Origin: an uncultured bacterium
GTDB lineage: Bacteria; Patescibacteriota; Minisyncoccia; Phycocordibacterales; CAIRYW01
Reading direction: 5' to 3'
Assembly (NCBI GenBank): GCA_903882905.1
Contig: CAIRYW010000021.1
Span: 1 to 47,949 of the forward strand
DNA length: 47,949 nucleotides
The notes under the pieces: generated by a model
Databases searched by the model: none
Told to the model about the DNA's origin: nothing
The model's input: only the letters and a program-made list of their open reading frames with translations
In this document: positions 36,189-47,729 of the stretch, one piece after another
Layout: each line of letters starts with the position of its first letter
Position numbering within the stretch: position 1 is the stretch's first letter
Position numbers and translations under genes: made by a program

Positions 36189-36677
36189 ATGCCAGTATCA
36201 AAACAACAGAAGAAAGAATCTTTAGCGAGAGTTTCTTCTGGATTAGATAATGCCGAAACTGTAGTCTTTGCTAATTTTAAAGGGCTTACAGTTGGTGAGA
36301 CAACTGAACTAAGAAAAGGACTTCGAGAGAATAACATTTCTTATACGGTTGCAAAGAAAACTCTCATCAGAAAAGCATTAGGAGAGAAAGGCTACAAAGG
36401 AGAAATTCCAGAACTTACTGGAGAGCTTGCTATTGCTTGGAGTAAAGATCAAATTGCTCCTGCAAAAAGTATTGCTGAATTCCAAAAGAAATTTGATAAA
36501 AGAATTTCAATTCTTGGAGGAGTTTTTGAAGGAGAATACAAAGGGAAGGAAGTTATGCTTTCAATAGCAGCTATTCCATCTAGAGAAGTTCTACTTTCAC
36601 AAATTGCATATCTTCTTAAGAGTCCAATTCAGGCACTTGCAATTGCAGTTTCTGAAGTAGCAAAGAAAAAAGCTTAG
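36189..36677 (+). CDS. rplJ: Ribosomal protein uL10
   Basis: VVFANFKGLTVGETTELRKGLRENNISYTVAKKTLIRKAL. Confidence 0.95.
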   Translation: MPVSKQQKKESLARVSSGLDNAETVVFANFKGLTVGETTELRKGLRENNISYTVAKKTLIRKALGEKGYKGEIPELTGELAIAWSKDQIAPAKSIAEFQKKFDKRISILGGVFEGEYKGKEVMLSIAAIPSREVLLSQIAYLLKSPIQALAIAVSEVAKKKA

Positions 36678-36711
36678 TATTAATTATTATTAAATTTAAA
36701 TTAAAAAAAAT

Positions 36712-37074
36712 ATGTCAAAATTTGATTCATTTCTAACTGAACTCGAAGGAGCATCAGTTCTAGAACTAAACGAGCTTGTAAAAGCTATTGAAGAAAAATT
36801 CGGAGTTTCTGCAGCTGCGGTTTCAGCTGCTCCAGCAGCAGCAGGGCCAGCAGAAGAAGAAAGAGCATCTTTCAACGTTGAGTTGACTGAGGCTGGTCCA
36901 AACAAGATTGCTGTTATTAAGATTGTTAAGGAAGTTCTTGCTCTTGGTCTTGCAGAAGCGAAGGGTGCAGTTGATTCTGCTCCTAAGGTTCTAAAGGAAG
37001 GGGTAAAGAAAGAAGAGGCTGAAAAGATGAAGAAAGATCTTGAGGCTGCTGGGGCAAAAGTCACGTTAAAGTAA
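36712..37074 (+). CDS. rplL: Ribosomal protein bL12 (L7/L12)
   Basis: [20 protein letters not shown]...[40 protein letters not shown]. Confidence 0.97.
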   Translation: MSKFDSFLTELEGASVLELNELVKAIEEKFGVSAAAVSAAPAAAGPAEEERASFNVELTEAGPNKIAVIKIVKEVLALGLAEAKGAVDSAPKVLKEGVKKEEAEKMKKDLEAAGAKVTLK

Positions 37075-37168
37075 AGTGACTTTTGAGGCGGGGTCGCGCA
37101 AAATCCTAGCAAGGATTTATGCGTGACAAGGTTACTCTTAAGTAATATCTAGTAAATATAGGTTTAAA

Positions 37169-37196
37169 AGTCCCGCGCTCTGCGCGGGACTTTTTG
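37169..37196 (+). terminator. rplL terminator
   Basis: agtcccgcgc-tct-gcgcgggactttttg. Confidence 0.9.
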
Positions 37197-37197
37197 T

Positions 37198-37254
37198 ACC
37201 TGTGGATAAACACCTATAGGTCGGTCCTTGGGGTTTGAGGTCCTTGGGGTTTGA
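37198..37254 (+). repeat. REP-like element copy H plus 16-bp tandem duplication
   Basis: acctgtggataaacacctataggtcggtccttgggg; ggtccttggggtttga x2 (37223-37238, 37239-37254). Confidence 0.88.
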
Positions 37255-37310
37255 AATATTCGCAATTCAACCTTGGGTTTAAAGGAGGTTTTTTATGCTA
37301 AAATAAAAAG

Positions 37311-37895
37311 ATGATAGACAAACTTTTTGGTAGCGCGCTTCGGCTAAAACTTATGAAGTTTTTTGTGTTTAATCCTGCCCAGGTTTTTGACGTGAAAATA
37401 ATTGCTAGAAAAGTGGAAGCAAGACTTCCTGCGGTGAAAAAAGAAATCAGAATTTTACTCGCTGCAAAATTAATCAAAGTAAAAGTTTATAAAAACGAAA
37501 AAGGTAGAAAACAAAAAGGTGTTATTTTGGATAATAATTTTGGACATGTAGAAGCACTAAAAGAATTTTTGATGAAGGTTTCACCTTTAAGTGAGACTCA
37601 AATTTCAGACAAGCTTTCAAAAGCTGGACGGCTAAAGTTTGCGACTCTTTCTGGGGTGTTTATAAATAATCCAGATTGTAGAGTAGATCTTTTAATCGTC
37701 GGGGATAAACTTAAAAAGAATGTTTTAAGTAGAGTTATTTCAAATTTTGAATCAGAACTTGGTTCAGAAATTAAGTATGCTTTTTTTGAAACAGCAGATT
37801 TTGAGTACAGAAGATCTTTTGGAGACAAATTGGTGCGGGATATTCTTGAATATCCACATAAAATCATTATAGATAAGCTGGGGATTAGTGAATAA
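37311..37895 (+). CDS. Hypothetical HTH protein with nucleotidyltransferase-like C-terminal region
   Basis: IDKLFGSALRLKLMKFFVFNP winged-helix-type start; NPDCRVDLLIVGD. Confidence 0.55.
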   Translation: MIDKLFGSALRLKLMKFFVFNPAQVFDVKIIARKVEARLPAVKKEIRILLAAKLIKVKVYKNEKGRKQKGVILDNNFGHVEALKEFLMKVSPLSETQISDKLSKAGRLKFATLSGVFINNPDCRVDLLIVGDKLKKNVLSRVISNFESELGSEIKYAFFETADFEYRRSFGDKLVRDILEYPHKIIIDKLGISE

Positions 37896-37983
37896 CCAAA
37901 TTTTCTCTTTTCGAGATATAATATAGGGCGTAACTAAGGTCGCTTTGTTATTAGCTTATTATTAATTATTAATAAATAAAATT

Positions 37984-38670
37984 ATGATTCTTCAGGATTC
38001 AGCGCAGTTGTTAGGAGATTCTTTTGTGAATCTCTGGTATGGCATTATCGCCTTTATACCAAATCTTATTATCGCAGTTATTATCTTTGTTGTCGGATGG
38101 ATTGTTGGAGCTCTAATCGGAAGTGCTGTTGATAGTCTTTTCAAAGCAGCAAAAGTTGACCATGTTCTTAGAAGGACAGGAGTAGATTCTGCTCTTTCTC
38201 GCGCAGGATTAAGTCTAAATACTGGAAAATTTGTTGGTGCCCTTGTTAAGTGGTTTATCGTTGTTGCATTTTTGATTGCATCATTCAACGTTCTTCATCT
38301 TTCAGAGGTTAATGATTTTCTAAGAATTGTCGTTATTGGGTATCTTCCACAAGTAATTGCTTCTGTACTGATTCTTCTTGTTACAGTTGTTGTTGCAGAT
38401 GTTCTTGGAAGAATTGTTACAACTTCAGCAAAAGCAGCAGAAGTAAAATCAGCAAACTTTCTTGGGGTAATTTCAAGATGGGTGATTTATGTCATTGGTG
38501 TTCTTGCCGCTATTTCACAGCTTGGAATCGCACAGCAAATCATCCAGACTGTTTTTACAGGAGTGGTTGTTGCAGTTTCTATAGCAATCGGTCTTGCTTT
38601 CGGTCTTGGAGGACAGCAGGCAGCTTCTGAGGTTATCTCAAAAGTTAGAGGTGAAATCTCAAGTAAATAG
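37984..38670 (+). CDS. Membrane protein with conserved TM helix repeats (small MscS-related type)
   Basis: PNLIIAVIIFVVGWIVGALIGSAVDSLF; AIGLAFGLGGQQAASEVI. Confidence 0.8.
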   Translation: MILQDSAQLLGDSFVNLWYGIIAFIPNLIIAVIIFVVGWIVGALIGSAVDSLFKAAKVDHVLRRTGVDSALSRAGLSLNTGKFVGALVKWFIVVAFLIASFNVLHLSEVNDFLRIVVIGYLPQVIASVLILLVTVVVADVLGRIVTTSAKAAEVKSANFLGVISRWVIYVIGVLAAISQLGIAQQIIQTVFTGVVVAVSIAIGLAFGLGGQQAASEVISKVRGEISSK

Positions 38671-38700
38671 GGAATAGTTTAAAGTTGATAATTTACAATA

Positions 38701-38730
38701 AAAAAGCCCCGCCTTCGGCGGGGCTTTTTG
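38701..38730 (+). terminator. Rho-independent terminator
   Basis: aaaaagccccgcc-ttc-ggcggggctttttg. Confidence 0.92.
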
Positions 38731-38731
38731 T

Positions 38732-38766
38732 ACCTGTGGATAAAGTGCCATAGGTCGGTCCTTGGG
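38732..38766 (+). repeat. REP-like element copy I
   Basis: acctgtggataaagtgccataggtcggtccttggg directly after a terminator. Confidence 0.88.
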
Positions 38767-38859
38767 TTTGTAAAAAATTGATAGTTTACAAAAAGTTCGG
38801 TGCTCTGTGCGGGACTTTTTCCTTGTCATTTATTTATTGAAGAGTAATATAAAAATTAT

Positions 38860-39147
38860 ATGGATCCTTCTATTCGTAGTTTTTTTGAGGGTCGAGCTTT
38901 GACACCTGATTTTGCCTTTGCTCTTGAAGTAAGTTTGTATCGTCAACGGATACGATTGACTCAGGATGACTTGATGCATTTTTTTAACTCAAATCGTGGT
39001 GCTTATCTGCGAGAGTTAAGGAAAACACTTAGGTGTGCAACTGACTCAGAGCTTGAAGATATTTGTGTAATTGTTGGTACAACTCTAGCGGAGTATAAGG
39101 CAATAAAGGAAGAAATAATGTCGCTACTGCCACTTACCGAATATTGA
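38860..39147 (+). CDS. Hypothetical protein
   Basis: 95-aa ORF. Confidence 0.55.
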   Translation: MDPSIRSFFEGRALTPDFAFALEVSLYRQRIRLTQDDLMHFFNSNRGAYLRELRKTLRCATDSELEDICVIVGTTLAEYKAIKEEIMSLLPLTEY

Positions 39148-39196
39148 ACAATCCCAGACTATGGTCTGGATTTTTTTATAAAAATAGCTTGGGGAT

Positions 39197-39676
39197 TTAT
39201 TCCAAGCTTCGGAGGATTGCTCCCACTTCTTCCCAATTCCGAGCGACATGATATCGCTTAAAATTTGGTTTAGTTTTTTTTCGGTCGTCGTACGCCTCGA
39301 TGAACAGGATTTTTTCCGGGGTGGCGCCTGTGTCATTGATTGCGTTTAGGACTTCCACTCTGTCATCAATGTGTACTGACGAGCCGATTTCCGCTGCTAT
39401 CACACCTTTGCTTTTTCTGCTGTAGCAAAAGTGAACATCAGCGGAATTGACGAGACGAGGGACGATGTGGTGGTGACACAGATTGAACATTATTCTTGAT
39501 TCTGCTCCAAGAGGAATGTAACTGATGACGGAAATTTTGTCTCCGGCATATTTGTGTCCACTTAACACTCCAAATGCGTCACGAAAAAGTTGGTAAACGC
39601 TTTCTTGATAGACCGGAATTTTGGGTAATCTCCGGTCAAAAAGGGTGTTCCCAAGATCAACGGTAATGTGCTTCAT
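39197..39676 (-). CDS. HAD-like/haloacid dehalogenase-type protein
   Basis: ITVDLGNTLFDRRLPK, HIDDRVEVLNAINDTGATPEKILFIEAYDDR. Confidence 0.55.
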   Translation of the reverse strand: MKHITVDLGNTLFDRRLPKIPVYQESVYQLFRDAFGVLSGHKYAGDKISVISYIPLGAESRIMFNLCHHHIVPRLVNSADVHFCYSRKSKGVIAAEIGSSVHIDDRVEVLNAINDTGATPEKILFIEAYDDRKKTKPNFKRYHVARNWEEVGAILRSLE

Positions 39677-39705
39677 ATACCCTTAATATAGACCTAAATT
39701 AAAAT

Positions 39706-39733
39706 TTGACAATAAAATCAGTTTGAGTATAAT
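39706..39733 (+). promoter_or_regulatory. Consensus sigma70-type promoter TTGACA-N16-TATAAT
   Basis: TTGACA 39706-39711, TATAAT 39728-39733. Confidence 0.75.
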
Positions 39734-39739
39734 TTCTCC

Positions 39740-39839
39740 TACACAGAAATGTTGATAAACCTTAATTTAAAGCGGGAATTATAGAAGCTAGCAATAGCCT
39801 TTTGTAGTGATTACCCCGCTTAAAAAGCGGGTTTTTTAG
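39740..39839 (+). ncRNA. Candidate ~100-nt small RNA/attenuated leader between a consensus promoter and a terminator
   Basis: Terminator cccgctt-aaa-aagcggg-ttttttag (39815-39837); upstream aagcggg (39770-39776) can pair alternatively with cccgctt. Confidence 0.5.
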
Positions 39840-40202
39840 TAAAAGTGAAAGCTTTTGCATCCAGAACGACAGATACTTTGATAAATAAACCAACGATTTG
39901 TTCCGCCTCGGCGGACAGAGAGTTCGGCACATCCTGTCCCAGACTTTGATTGAGGGCTTTGAGCCAAATCACTGGAGGTCTTTTCTACTGGAGACAGAAC
40001 GTAAATGAAAAATTTATTTTTCATTTACAAGCACAAAATTTTTTGAGAGAAAAATTTTGTGTCGTCTAAAAAATTCTAGCCGGATTTTTTAGACAAAAAA
40101 CAGGTAAAAATAAAAAAAATCCTATAAAGTTTGAGTAAAACTTTTTAGGTGTAGCAAATAATATTAGAAAAAATTGTAAGTTTTTTCTAAGAATGGTTTT
40201 TA

Positions 40203-43437
<3,235 letters not shown>

Positions 43438-43588
43438 TTTATGGTTAGCAGTTAAGAGTTACTTATCATATTGACAAGACAACTGGAAAATGCAAATCTC
43501 AAAATGAAAAATGAGCGAGTCGCTTCGCGACGAAGTAGCTCTATAATTTTGATTTTTGATTTTTACATTTTCATTTTTTGAAGGCAGA

Positions 43589-43699
43589 ATTCTGGTGACT
43601 CTTGCGACTGGGTTACACCTCTTCCCATCCCGAACAGAGCAGTTAAGACAGTCAGCGCCGATGGTACCTCCATGAGGGAGAGTAGGTCGTCGCCAGAAT
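43589..43699 (+). rRNA. rrf: 5S ribosomal RNA
   Basis: ttctggtgactcttgcgactgggttacacctcttcccatcccgaacagagcagttaag..gagagtaggtcgtcgccagaa. Confidence 0.93.
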
Positions 43700-43723
43700 C
43701 CTGCTTTCAAAAATAAACAAACG

Positions 43724-43748
43724 CAAGCTGCACAAGCTTGTTTTTTTG
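43724..43748 (+). terminator. rRNA operon terminator
   Basis: caagct-gcaca-agcttg-ttttttt. Confidence 0.7.
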
Positions 43749-43824
43749 TTGCCAATTTTTTTGCATTGTGCATAAAGGTTTAGATGTTGTACAATAGAAT
43801 AGTTAAAAATATTATCAAAAAAAT

Positions 43825-44619
43825 ATGAATTCACATTTATTAAAGCGCTTGGTGATTGTTATTGGTTACATTTTGTTATTTTCAGCTATTGGCTGGCTAA
43901 TTCATTTTTTGATTACGCCAAAAGAATCTTGCTTTGATGGAAAAAAGAATCAAAGTGAAACCGAGGTTGATTGTGGTGGAGTTTGTAGTCCGTGCAAAGT
44001 CACTTATGTTGGAAAAGATTTGGTTGTGGGTGAAAAAACTTTTGTGTCTGGGGGTAATAATACCTATGATGCGCTAGTAAGAATCTCAAATCCAAATGAT
44101 TCAATTGGGGTATCTTCTTTCCACTACAAAATAACTCTTGAAGATAGCGCTGGGGCTGCGCTATCAGCAAAAGAAGGGGATGACTATATTCTCCCAGCGG
44201 ATTCAAAATATATTGCTCAGTTAGGACTTAGTATCGCAAATAACGCCATTCCAGTTCAAATTGATTTTGCAATTAGCGATGTGAAATGGAGTCAACTGAC
44301 AAATATTGAAAAACCGCAACTAAATGTTTACAATAAAAAATTCGGACCAGACACTAATGGTGTCGGCAATAGAGCCGAAGGTCTTATTCGGAATGAGAGC
44401 GCCAATGACTTCAAAAAAATCAGCGTGGTGGTTGTACTTAGAGATGAAAAGAATAATGTGCTTGGAGTTAACACTACCCAGAAAGATAATATCAGGGCAA
44501 GACAAGAAAGTGATTTTATTTTGACCTGGCCATACAATTTTCCTGCTCCAGTGCGAGGCATGGAAGTTGACACCCAAACCAATGTTTTTGATAGTCAGAA
44601 TTTTTCAGCCGGAATGTAG
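43825..44619 (+). CDS. Membrane-anchored protein with Cys motif (CFDGKKNQSETEVDCGGVCSPC)
   Basis: N-terminal TM and Cys-rich motif followed by beta-rich domain. Confidence 0.65.
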   Translation: MNSHLLKRLVIVIGYILLFSAIGWLIHFLITPKESCFDGKKNQSETEVDCGGVCSPCKVTYVGKDLVVGEKTFVSGGNNTYDALVRISNPNDSIGVSSFHYKITLEDSAGAALSAKEGDDYILPADSKYIAQLGLSIANNAIPVQIDFAISDVKWSQLTNIEKPQLNVYNKKFGPDTNGVGNRAEGLIRNESANDFKKISVVVVLRDEKNNVLGVNTTQKDNIRARQESDFILTWPYNFPAPVRGMEVDTQTNVFDSQNFSAGM

Positions 44620-44624
44620 GGATA

Positions 44625-44717
44625 GTAACTAGTAATCAGTGACTGGTAATTAGTAACGAAGTAAAATCAGTATTTATTTTTTTTAGTTTCTAATTTCTAG
44701 TTGCTAGTTACTTTTTT
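44625..44717 (+). repeat. Self-similar inverted repeat with T-tract (possible terminator)
   Basis: gtaactagtaatcagtgactggtaattagtaac .. tttctaatttctagttgctagttacttttttc. Confidence 0.6.
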
Positions 44718-44719
44718 CT

Positions 44720-45832
44720 ATGTTAAACAAATTTTTAAAAACTGATTGGATTTTAATTTGTGCCGCCTTGCTGCTGATGGGGATAAGTATGGCAGTGCTT
44801 TATAGTATCTCAATGTCAACAGCTAATGAAGGCGGTTTGAATATTTTTTGGCGTCAATTTATTTTTTTGGTAATTGGACTTGTGTTTATGTTTGTTTTTT
44901 CCAAGATTAGTTATCAGACTCTCAAGCTTCACAGTAGTGTTATATATTTTTCAACCCTGTTTATTTTGCTGGGTGTGCTCATTTTCGGTCGCACGATTCG
45001 CGGCACAGCTGGTTGGATCGGGGTTGGTTCTTTTCATGTCCAACCGGTTGAAATTGCCAAGTTGTCTTTGATTATTTTTTTGGCCAGTTTTATTTCTCAG
45101 AAAAAAATGGAGTTGGAGGAAACCGGCAGATTGATCGCCTCCCTTGTTTTGGCTGGTTTGATGATATTTTTGGTTGTAAAGCAGCCGGACTTTGGGAGTG
45201 CAATGGTGTTGATTGGCATTTGGCTTGGCACAACTCTGGTTTCTGGGATTAGTCTTAAAAAAATAATAGTTATGATTTTTTTGGGTCTTTCAATTTCTTT
45301 TGTTGGTTGGTTCATTTTAAAACCTTATCAGAAAGATCGCGTTCTTAGTTTGGTTCATCCTGAAAAAATAGATCCACGAGGAGCTGGTTATAATGTCATT
45401 CAAGCTATGATAGCGGTTGGCAGTGGTGGTTTAATGGGTGAGGGAATTGGTCATGGTAGCCAGTCCCAGCTCAATTTTTTGCCAGAAAAACACACTGATT
45501 TTATTTTCGCTTCGATTGCGGAAGAGCTCGGATTGTTCGGTTCACTCTTGGTTATTGGTCTTTATTTGGTGATGTTTTATCGGATGCGGATAATTGCAAT
45601 TAATGCGCCGGACAATTTCAGTTATCTGGTGACGGTGGGAATCATGGTGATGTTTTTTGTTCAAATTCTGGAAAACATCGGTATGAATATTGGCATCATG
45701 CCAGTCACGGGAATTCCTTTGCCATTCTTGAGTTATGGTGGAAGTTCTTTGATTATGGTGCTTGCTAGCGTTGGCATTTTAAATAATATTTATTCGCACC
45801 AAGAAACAAGTGTCAATAGAGAAAATTATTAA
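44720..45832 (+). CDS. rodA: RodA/FtsW/SpoVE-family SEDS protein
   Basis: GAGYNVIQAMIAVGSGGLMGEGIGHGSQSQLNFLPEKHTDFIFASIAEELG; PVTGIPLPFLSYGGSSL. Confidence 0.93.
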   Translation: MLNKFLKTDWILICAALLLMGISMAVLYSISMSTANEGGLNIFWRQFIFLVIGLVFMFVFSKISYQTLKLHSSVIYFSTLFILLGVLIFGRTIRGTAGWIGVGSFHVQPVEIAKLSLIIFLASFISQKKMELEETGRLIASLVLAGLMIFLVVKQPDFGSAMVLIGIWLGTTLVSGISLKKIIVMIFLGLSISFVGWFILKPYQKDRVLSLVHPEKIDPRGAGYNVIQAMIAVGSGGLMGEGIGHGSQSQLNFLPEKHTDFIFASIAEELGLFGSLLVIGLYLVMFYRMRIIAINAPDNFSYLVTVGIMVMFFVQILENIGMNIGIMPVTGIPLPFLSYGGSSLIMVLASVGILNNIYSHQETSVNRENY

Positions 45833-45912
45833 AAGCTAAAATAAAATTTTTTGCAGTGAAAAAATAAATAGTAAATATCTAGCTAAAAATATTTGGAATA
45901 TTTTTTTACAAA

Positions 45913-45943
45913 AAAACCGCCACGTTATTATTTGGCGGTTTTG
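45913..45943 (+). terminator. Rho-independent terminator of rodA
   Basis: aaaaaccgcca..tggcggttttg. Confidence 0.8.
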
Positions 45944-45982
45944 TATAATCTTTTCATGATAATTTTTTGTAGCACAAAGGAA

Positions 45983-46027
45983 AAAGACCATCAAATCCAT
46001 AATAGCATTTGATGGTCTTCCTTTTTT
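45983..46027. terminator. Bidirectional terminator
   Basis: aagaccatcaaat..atttgatggtctt with A/T tracts on both sides. Confidence 0.7.
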
Positions 46028-46545
46028 CAGTTTTTCACGACTTCCTTTTCTGTCATGTATTTGAAGTAACCAATTTCCCTCAGAAGCTGAGATCCAATGA
46101 TTGAGTTGCTACCATTTGGTTTTACGATTATAATTATTTGCCTTTTTTTATTGTTAATACAAACTTCAGCCGAAGCTTGTCCTAAGGAGGATTCTCTCCC
46201 ATTAAAACCAATGGCAGATATTTTCTCTTTGACAATTTCAAATCTGAACATTTCTATTAAATTTTCATTTAGGACAAAATCGACTGCACATCCGCTATCG
46301 CACATGGCATCAATATGCGCTATCCTTTCTTCTCCTTTAGTGTTCGTAGAATTAATTTTTAATTTAGCAAATGTTACACCATTTCTCTCAAAATATCCCT
46401 CAACACTTATTTCAAGTTTTTGCCAATATGAAATAAGAGGAGTGGATGGTGGCCTTGTGCTCATGAAATCAGGCACTAGAGTCCTTTCATAACCAGCCAT
46501 TACCGGCCTAGAGAAAGACATTGTTGTAACGAGGACAACAAGCAA
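46027..46545 (-). CDS. Exported retropepsin-like aspartic protease candidate
   Basis: Hydrophobic N-term then PVMAG; AHIDAMCDSGCAVDFVLNENLI (DSG) and GSNSIIGSQLLREIGY. Confidence 0.5.
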   Translation of the reverse strand: MLVVLVTTMSFSRPVMAGYERTLVPDFMSTRPPSTPLISYWQKLEISVEGYFERNGVTFAKLKINSTNTKGEERIAHIDAMCDSGCAVDFVLNENLIEMFRFEIVKEKISAIGFNGRESSLGQASAEVCINNKKRQIIIIVKPNGSNSIIGSQLLREIGYFKYMTEKEVVKN

Positions 46546-46760
46546 GGATAGTGCAATAGCGTAAGCTTTTTCATGGGTATGTTTCCTTTTTTAGAAATTG
46601 TAAGAACTGCAAAACTCTAACTGAATTATGTTTAGCATGTTTTAATAATTTTGTCAAGGGTAACGTAATGAATAATGTCAAAAATATGCGCAGTAGTATT
46701 AATCAGTTTAGATTTGACATTTGCCTTGATTGCTGCTATTCTATTGAGAGTTAATAAGCA

Positions 46761-46862
46761 TAAAACATAAAACATACAACATATAACAAATAGCTTAAAT
46801 ACGCGAAACTTGCCATTTGATTCGTGACACTAATGCTATATGCTACATGGTTTATGTTCCAT
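46761..46862. repeat. Self-similar AT-rich inverted repeat upstream of L25
   Basis: cataaaacataaaacatacaacatataac .. gctatatgctacatggtttatgttccatg. Confidence 0.5.
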
Positions 46863-46868
46863 GACTAA

Positions 46869-47528
46869 ATGAGTAAGAATATAACGCTTAAAGCGGAAGT
46901 TAGAGATATTGTTGGAAAAAAAGTTGCCAAATTCAGAAAGGAAAATAAAATTCCTGCTGTGATGTATGGCAACAAAATTGCTTGTCAAAATCTGTGGCTC
47001 AATGATCTCGATTTTTCACGTGTTTTCAGTAAGGCAGGTGAAAGCGCTTTGGTTGAATTGGAAGTTGGCAAAGAAAAACACAGTGTTTTGATTCATGAAT
47101 TGCAACATGATCATCGAAGCGGGAAAGTTTCTCACGTGGATTTTTTCCAAGTGAATATGAAAGAAGAAGTGGAAACTGAAATTCCATTGGAATTTGTGGG
47201 TGAATCTGCTGCTGTCAAAGCGCATGGCGGAGTTTTGATCAAAAATATCGATGCCGTCTCTGTGAAATGTTTGCCAGCCAATCTTCCAGAAAAATTTGTG
47301 ATTGATTTGTCAAAGCTTGAAACTTTTGAGGATCACATCACGGTTGCGGATTTGAAAATTTCTGATTTGGTTGAAATTTTACTTGAAGATGAAACCGTGA
47401 TTGCTTTAGTGGCGGCTCCTCGCACTGAATCTGAAATGGAAGGACTCACTCAGAAAGTTGAAGAAGATGTAACTAAAGTTGCGGGAGTTGTGAAAGAAGT
47501 AAAACCGGTTGAGGAAAAGAAAAAATAA
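46869..47528 (+). CDS. rplY: Ribosomal protein bL25 (TL5/CTC family)
   Basis: LKAEVRDIVGKKVAKFRKENKIPAVMYG; VLIHELQHDHRSGKVSHVDFFQV. Confidence 0.93.
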   Translation: MSKNITLKAEVRDIVGKKVAKFRKENKIPAVMYGNKIACQNLWLNDLDFSRVFSKAGESALVELEVGKEKHSVLIHELQHDHRSGKVSHVDFFQVNMKEEVETEIPLEFVGESAAVKAHGGVLIKNIDAVSVKCLPANLPEKFVIDLSKLETFEDHITVADLKISDLVEILLEDETVIALVAAPRTESEMEGLTQKVEEDVTKVAGVVKEVKPVEEKKK

Positions 47529-47729
47529 GAGATTTTTTAGGGAATATTTTAAAAGACGAGGAATTTATTTTCTCGTTTTTTATTTTCCAAAAAATAAAAG
47601 AGGCTGTGTATAACTTTATTTATTTTTTGTGGTATAATTCAAACATCATTAAATTAAAACTAACTTTTAACAAAACCAAACCAACCAACCCCTAGCTTTC
47701 AAAAAAGCTCTGGGAAGGTCAAAAGAAAC

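Noticed and set aside
13210-38766. DnaA boxes as a replication origin
   Set aside because: Boxes are spread one per repeat over 25 kb, not clustered with a DUE or dnaA/dnaN; treated as part of the repeat family.
39836-40024. 62-aa minus ORF upstream of 23S
   Set aside because: No RBS or terminator support, ends at the T-tract of a plus-strand terminator; could not be confirmed as coding.
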